NCBI GenBank assembly: GCA_022225965.2
Contig: JAKJXP020000080.1
Location: 62,001 to 126,000 of the forward strand
DNA: 64,000 nt
Direction of reading: 5' to 3'
DNA from: Diatrype stigma
Lineage: Eukaryota; Ascomycota; Sordariomycetes; Xylariales; Diatrypaceae
Below are positions 58,426-64,000 of this stretch, in pieces. The translations under genes and the position numbers were made by a program. How positions within the stretch are numbered: position 1 is the first letter of the stretch; each line of letters begins with the position of its first letter. The notes under the pieces were generated by a model that had not been told where the DNA came from, did no database searches, and worked only from the letters and a program-made list of their open reading frames with translations.

Positions 58426-61070
58426 AATATACAGTCATGCATATAGTTCAGGAGATTAAACAGATCTATACCGAATATCTTATTGGCTCCCAAGGCCTAT
58501 TGGTTCCCAAGGCCCAGAAGCCGTGTCGGGGATGTCCAGACTCCAGACTCCAGACTCCAGAAAGGACCCCTCCTGCCCTCCAGCCCTCCCGTCCACCCGC
58601 CGCTCTGGCTACTTCTGAGGAAGAAGCAAAGCTGTGACGGTACTGGAACTACGTCGTACATAAATCATGGCTTATATTGAGCAAATAATATCGTGATTCG
58701 TCTGGCCAAGCCGTCGTGCACCCCTGCATGAAACTGACATTGGCTTCGGCCAGATCAGATCTGGCAACCTGGGTCCTAGTACCTAGTTACATACTTGTTG
58801 CATGTTGCATATAAGAAGGGTGGATGGGCGATAGGTAAGGAGGCTCTGATTCATGTAGGCTCCGGTTCCTGTAGGCTCCGGTTCCTGTAGGACTTCAGCT
58901 TTTGTTTCTCCCAACTAATCATGGAAGCAATCTTGGACGGCTCTGCAGCTTACTCTCGAGAAAACTGGTGGTTGCCCAACCATCTCATCTCATCCTATCC
59001 CGTCGCATCTCATCTCACCCCGTTGGATTCTTCGAATGGTCAGGGCAGAATATACTTAGAAAACATATAAGATCGACTTCAAAATTGGTCATTTTTTGGC
59101 AGAGACTGCAGTTTGCTGCAGTCCGCACTCTGCACTCTGCAGTCTGCAGCTGGCGTCAACCCACATGATCAAATACCGATGGTGCAGGTGGTGGCTATGA
59201 CAAAGGCCGTGGCGAAGGGTGATAGAATCCGAACGACTCCTGGCCACACAAAAGTCGCATGAGCTCAGCCGACATTGAATGCAGTAAGAAACCACCCAGG
59301 TCGACGTATGGTTCAATGTATGGAGGTGTATGGAGGTGCTACTTTGCATGTAGCACTCGACTTGGCAATAAAAGCAGCAGCCAAACAATGGACGAGCTCG
59401 ACTAAGCAGAGGCAGGAATGAACTTGGGCATCAGGTAAGCCATCTGAGGGTTTTTCATCACAATAAGAGCCATGCATCGAACCCTTTCCTTTCCTTTCCT
59501 TTTGCGCTTGGATTCTGGGCCTTGCTTCTCTCTCGTACTTGAGACCCAATGTCGTGAGGTCAATGTTGTGAGGTCGTGAATGAAGGGAGGTTCAATGTCG
59601 CCCCAGCCCTGCAATGAAGCAATATATTGTTGACTTGAAGTTCCAGTTTGCCTCGTACCTACCTAGGTAAGCATCTCATTGATAAGGACAGGCTCTAGAG
59701 GGCAGGCTGCAGAGGGGTAGGAGTTTGAGACCTTAGCTGTCCGTGCACTGTCATAAAAGCAGTTATATGTCTGCACGTATCAGCCTTAAAGCCCTGGAGT
59801 AATTTCATCTCTTCTGTGGACTGTGGATGGTGGAGGGGTATTATTATCAGTCTGCCAGTCGCCAGTGTCCATTGATTTGTATTGCACAATGCATGCTCCA
59901 ATTACGGTCTGTGTGTACATATATACGTATGTATGGACGATATGGACGGGTAAGTGGCACCCCTCTCAGCCTCTGTCTGCACTCAAACTAAACCTAGGTA
60001 AGGGACATACATAACAACAACCCCGCTGCCACATCTGAAATCTTCGCGAAGTGGTTGACTACCTACATACAACCTGGAAGTACAATAAGTAGGAGTAAAT
60101 TGCTGTTGATGGCCGTGTAGAGTTCTTGCTTCTCTTCTAATGCATCATGACTTTTGAGTATTGGGTATTAGGTAACATACTTGCCTTGAACAACATGGAA
60201 CAATAGAGGTAAGCTCCAGGGCTTCAGCAATGTTACATCACCTACAATTACAGGTGGATTAGGAATATTGGAATGATCACAATCCTTAAGCATCTGCCCG
60301 CCTATTAGCGCTGTAATTAAATAACTACTAGGTACTATGTAGGTTATGTAGGTTATGTAGGTGTAGGTACCTAGGTAGGTAGGCATCACTTAGGTTGGCT
60401 AGTTTAGTAGTGATAGGGCTACAACATCTACCTTAACGAGAAGTAGAACTTAACTGGCTGATAGGTACATTTGGGCAGCTCCGACGACTGTATTTACATG
60501 GCCAGATACCTCGACATACATGTGCATCAAGTAGCGCCTGTTAGCTGCTAGCCGATCGCTCCTTTCATTGGGCGGCATTCAACCTCACCAAAGATACATC
60601 ATATCGATTGAATGCGCTTTCGGCTTCACAAACTGAACCTTCCCTTCAACTTACCTAAGGCAGTTCAACCTTTTTTCTGCCCCTTCGCCTGCAGAATTCC
60701 GCAACCTACGAGTGTTCGATATCCGTGCCTATCTGCGACCGACTCAAAACATTGATGCTCGACACCCGTGGCCAGACTTCAATCCGAGTTCCACATCCCA
60801 TTGTCCTTCCTCCTTCCTGCCTCCGTCGCTTTAGGTCTGGTCGTCTGGTCGCACCAATTGGAAGGGAACGCCTTGCCTTGGTTCTCAAGGCAGAGTGCCA
60901 TCAACTTCACCGATGCCGACCGAGGCTGATCCGCCGTGTCACTCCAACCACTTTCTAGGGTCGTCTATCCCTTAGCAGTGGTATCTGCTATATTCAAACT
61001 GCCTACGCGAATCAGACGAATGTAGACTTGGGTATCACGACCATATACAATCCAACTTGAGTCGTCCATA

Positions 61071-64000
61071 ATGGACCGCTCACGAAGACGTGAGTGCAAT
61101 AACAATACTGTCTTGCGCTGGTGTACCTTATACGCCTTATGTGCTTCTATGCCCTGTGTGCCTTCTATGCATATCGCCACATCGCAACTTCTTACTGATA
61201 TGCTTTCTGCCTCTAGGTGAGCTACTAGCGCTCAACCAACGCGCTTGGGATGGCGAGACCGGTATGTCACTAGATGCTATATTGCTACTTCCGTCATGTG
61301 TGACTTACACTCCTGCGCAGACGTATTTCCCGTCAACTCCTCGCTGGATTCCTCCCTCAAAAAGAATACGGCCTTCATCAAGCGTCTCCGAACTGCTATC
61401 ACGCCTTCGACTCTCAACACCTTCTTGCAAGAGATCCGAACTCTCAGCCTTCTCAAATACCTCTCCGAAATCGTCTCAGCATGCTACGAAGGCCTGACCA
61501 AGCTACGCACCACCGGGGACATCGAAGCCGCCGTCGAGATTGTCAGCGCATTGCACCAACGATTTGGACCCGACGATTTTACCGAATACCTAGGATGGCT
61601 ACTAGGCAAGGGCATGGCAACACCTGACAAAAGTCTTCTGAAGTCTCTGGCCCCTGAAGTTCGTGAAAAGGAGGAGAAGGAACGGCTCATACGGCAACGA
61701 GCACTCCTGCGCGTGATCACGGAATTCTGGCTCCTAGGGATTTTGAGGACCCTCGATGACGTCAAGCCGGATGACGCAACCCGCGGCGTAAGCGGGAAGA
61801 ATGCTGAGTTGAAGATCAAATCAGCTAGCTCTACGAAGGGTGGTGGTGCCGAACCATTTCCTCTTGAAGTTCTGAAAGATCTCCTAGGACATGACCGCGA
61901 ACACGTTAATCTGCCCTTGCTAGTCATCTTTGTGAAGTCATTTAGCTGGGATGTACTAGGTGTGAAATCTGCTGGATCCGATGGCCGCAAGACTGTTGAG
62001 GAGGATGGCGCCACAAAAACAAGCGAGGACCATCCGGATATCGAAGGTCAGCTCAGTGAAACAGGTGTGGAATCAGACGATGTTCCTTTCGCTAGTCCCG
62101 AGATGCAAGAACGATTCAAGAACATCCTGAAGCGATACTTTGAGGATGTAAAGGCCCACATACTTCGAGATCAGAAGAACATCCTTACGCAGAAAGGTCG
62201 GAATTCGGAAGCATATGTCAAATCTGGAGAGGTTTTCGAGGATCGCCAGGCCAACTTTGAGCGGCTAGTGAAGGCCCAAGAACGTCTGGTTGGGAATGCT
62301 CAGGTGCTAGCCGAGGCCATCGGGACCGAAATGCCCGATTTGAAGGACGCTGGAGATGGTCTTGCTACTTCCAGTAGTTCTATCGGTCTCGTCAAGACAG
62401 GCGAGTACCTACGCGGCCAGAGTGACGGAGCCGGTATCTGGGAAGACGAGGATGAACGACGCTTCTACGAAAATCTGGTGGATCTGAAGGGAAAAGTACC
62501 CGGCATGCTTCTCGAGGATGGCAAGAAGAAAAAAGCAGATACGGATGAGCAGGTTGGCAAGAGAATTGACGCGCCGGAGCCTACAGAGGCCTCGAAGCCT
62601 TCAGAATCTACCGACGATCAATCTATGGCTATTGCGAATAAAACCATTGGCGCACAGGTGGACGCTGTCTTAGCTCGGCTTCCTGAGCTTACGAGCAAGG
62701 ATGCCATCGACGAGATTGCTGTCGACTTCTGCTTCTTGAACTCCAAAGCTTCACGCAATCGACTTATAAAGGCCCTAACTGAGGTCCCGAAGGGTCGTAC
62801 GGATCTCCTTCCCTACTGGTCTCGCCTTGTAGCTACCCTGGGCAGATATATGCTGGACGTCCCGAAGGGCGTCGTTGAATACCTCGATGCGGAATTCCGC
62901 AGCCTACAACGTCGCAAGGACAAGGACTTCTTGGGCCAAGTTCGTCTCAGCAACATTCGGTACCTTGCCGAACTGACCAAGTTTGGCGTCGTCCCTGAGC
63001 ACGTGCTCTTCCATTGCCTGAAAGTCAGCCTCGATGATTTCTCCCGGATGAACATTGAGATTATCTGTAACCTGCTGGAGAACTGTGGGAGATACCTTCT
63101 ACGTAACTCGGACACATCGCCGCGCATGGCTACCTTTTTGGAGACTCTTCAGCGGAAGAAATCTGTACAGCACATTGGCCAGCCAGAGCGCATGCTTATC
63201 GAGAATGCTATCTACTACGTAGATCCGCCCGAGAGAGCCTCGATCCAGCAGAAAGAGAGGACTCCGACCGAACTCTTCATTCGCAAACTCATCTACGTAG
63301 ATCTCACTAAGCGGAACTATACGAAGATACTGAAGCAGATTCGTCGACTCCATTGGGAAGAGCCAGAGGTACGTTGCTTTGTCTTAGATGCTGAAAGCAT
63401 GCTAAATTTCTCGTAGGTTGTCGCGATCATCACCAAGGTCTTCTCGAAACCTGGTAAAGTCAAATATGGCAGCATCCACATCCTGGCGATTCTCTTGAGT
63501 GCCATCTACCGATACCATCCGGATTTCGCTGTCACGGTGATCGACAATGTAATCGAGTCGATCAACTTTGGTCTGGAGCAGAATGATTTCAAGTTCAACC
63601 AGAGACGTATCGCAGAGGTCAAATATCTGGGCGAGCTCTACAACTATCGAATGCTTGAACACCCTGTCGTTTTCGACACGATGTATAAGATCATGACTTT
63701 CGGGCATGGTAGGCTAAATTGGTTTTATCATGCGCAGTATATGGGCTGACATGCGTATAGGTGGCGCGCCTGTTCCAGGGCGCCTCAACCCGTTCGATTT
63801 GCCGGACGATTATTTCCGCATCCGCCTCGTCGCTACAATCCTCGAGACATGCGGCATGTTCTTCAACCGAGGTGCTGCAGGGAAGAAGCTCGACTACTTT
63901 CTCTCTTTCCTTCAGGTACGTACAATTCTTGGTGTGTCCTCCTGACCGTCGCTAATAAAAGCGTAGTACTATATTCATACGAAGCATCCCCTTCCTATGG
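61071..64000 (+). CDS. UPF2: UPF2/NMD2, nonsense-mediated mRNA decay factor (incomplete)
   Basis: Core nonsense-mediated decay protein that bridges UPF1 and UPF3 on messenger ribonucleoproteins. Exons 61071-61089, 61217-61261, 61321-63368, 63417-63708, 63761-63915 and 63967 onward are in phase; about 864 residues are visible and the gene runs off the window. The start MDRSRRRELLALNQRAWDGE uses two tiny exons. Helical MIF4G repeats follow: the first begins near SSLKKNTAFIKRLRTA (about residue 30), the second covers LPELTSKDAIDEIAVDFCFL (about 480), and the third starts in RRIAEVKYLGELYNYRML (about 765). Acidic and Lys-rich linkers separate them. The visible end YYIHTKHPLPM is the UPF1/UPF3-side part of the third repeat. 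The C-terminal UPF1-binding region lies outside. Confidence 0.93.

Larger units (their letters stand above)
57020..61070. other. Gene-free spacer, 4 kb, between divergent genes
   Basis: Upstream of both nitrate reductase and UPF2. Rich in TAGGTAGGT-type motifs (57780-57860, 58010-58065), with repeats at 58380-58425 and CTTTCCTTTC at about 59484-59500. No supported gene. Confidence 0.5.

Overview
The window looks like nuclear DNA of a filamentous ascomycete (Pezizomycotina, probably Sordariomycetes). The evidence is short phase-consistent introns with GTRNGT donors and CTAAC-like branch points, multi-kilobase spacers between genes, and gene families typical of moulds. These include nitrate reductase, a class VI/VII-type chitin synthase, an RTA1-family membrane protein, a CFEM-like eight-cysteine membrane protein and a fungal NDUFA5-type complex I subunit. 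No tRNA, rRNA, CRISPR or bacterial-type operon was seen. The species call is inference.

Layout. 0.3-1.2 kb: EAF6 (histone acetyltransferase subunit, minus). 1.2-5.4 kb: spacer carrying a 588-bp TA-flanked inverted-repeat element (MITE-like). 5.4-6.2 kb: CFEM-like membrane protein (plus). 8.4-9.9 kb: C2H2-type zinc-finger protein (minus). 11.1-12.1 kb: complex I NDUFA5-type subunit (minus). 13.1-14.6 kb: Gvp36-like BAR protein (minus). 18.7-19.6 kb: a small RRM-like protein (plus) whose larger paralogue lies at 37.2-39.0 kb (minus). 19.7-27.2 kb: no recognisable gene, but minisatellites, duplicated segments and protein-like reading frames, some of which join into a splice-consistent chain (21.7-22.9 kb). 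27.2-29.9 kb: chitin synthase (minus). 34.3-35.4 kb: alpha/beta hydrolase (minus). 39.9-43.5 kb: HRQ1 RecQ-family helicase (minus). 44.2-45.2 kb: cupin-like protein with a C-terminal membrane anchor (minus). 46.5-49.2 kb: RanBP3/Yrb2-like Ran-binding protein followed, in frame after one TAG, by a 306-codon Glu-rich/basic open frame (minus). 51.5-52.8 kb: RTA1-like seven-helix protein (plus). 54.1-57.0 kb: nitrate reductase (minus). 61.1 kb to the window end: UPF2/NMD2, incomplete (plus).

The genes are a mixture of housekeeping functions (chromatin, respiration, membrane traffic, cell wall, DNA repair, nuclear transport, nitrogen assimilation, mRNA decay) and do not form one pathway or cluster. 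Nitrate reductase stands alone, without a nitrite reductase or nitrate transporter beside it in the window. The observations most worth a second look are the in-frame tail behind the Ran-binding protein, the RRM paralogue pair with low-complexity insertions, the 19.7-27 kb patchwork, and the MITE-like element. Exon boundaries below were read by eye from splice consensus and reading-frame phase; none is backed by transcript data.
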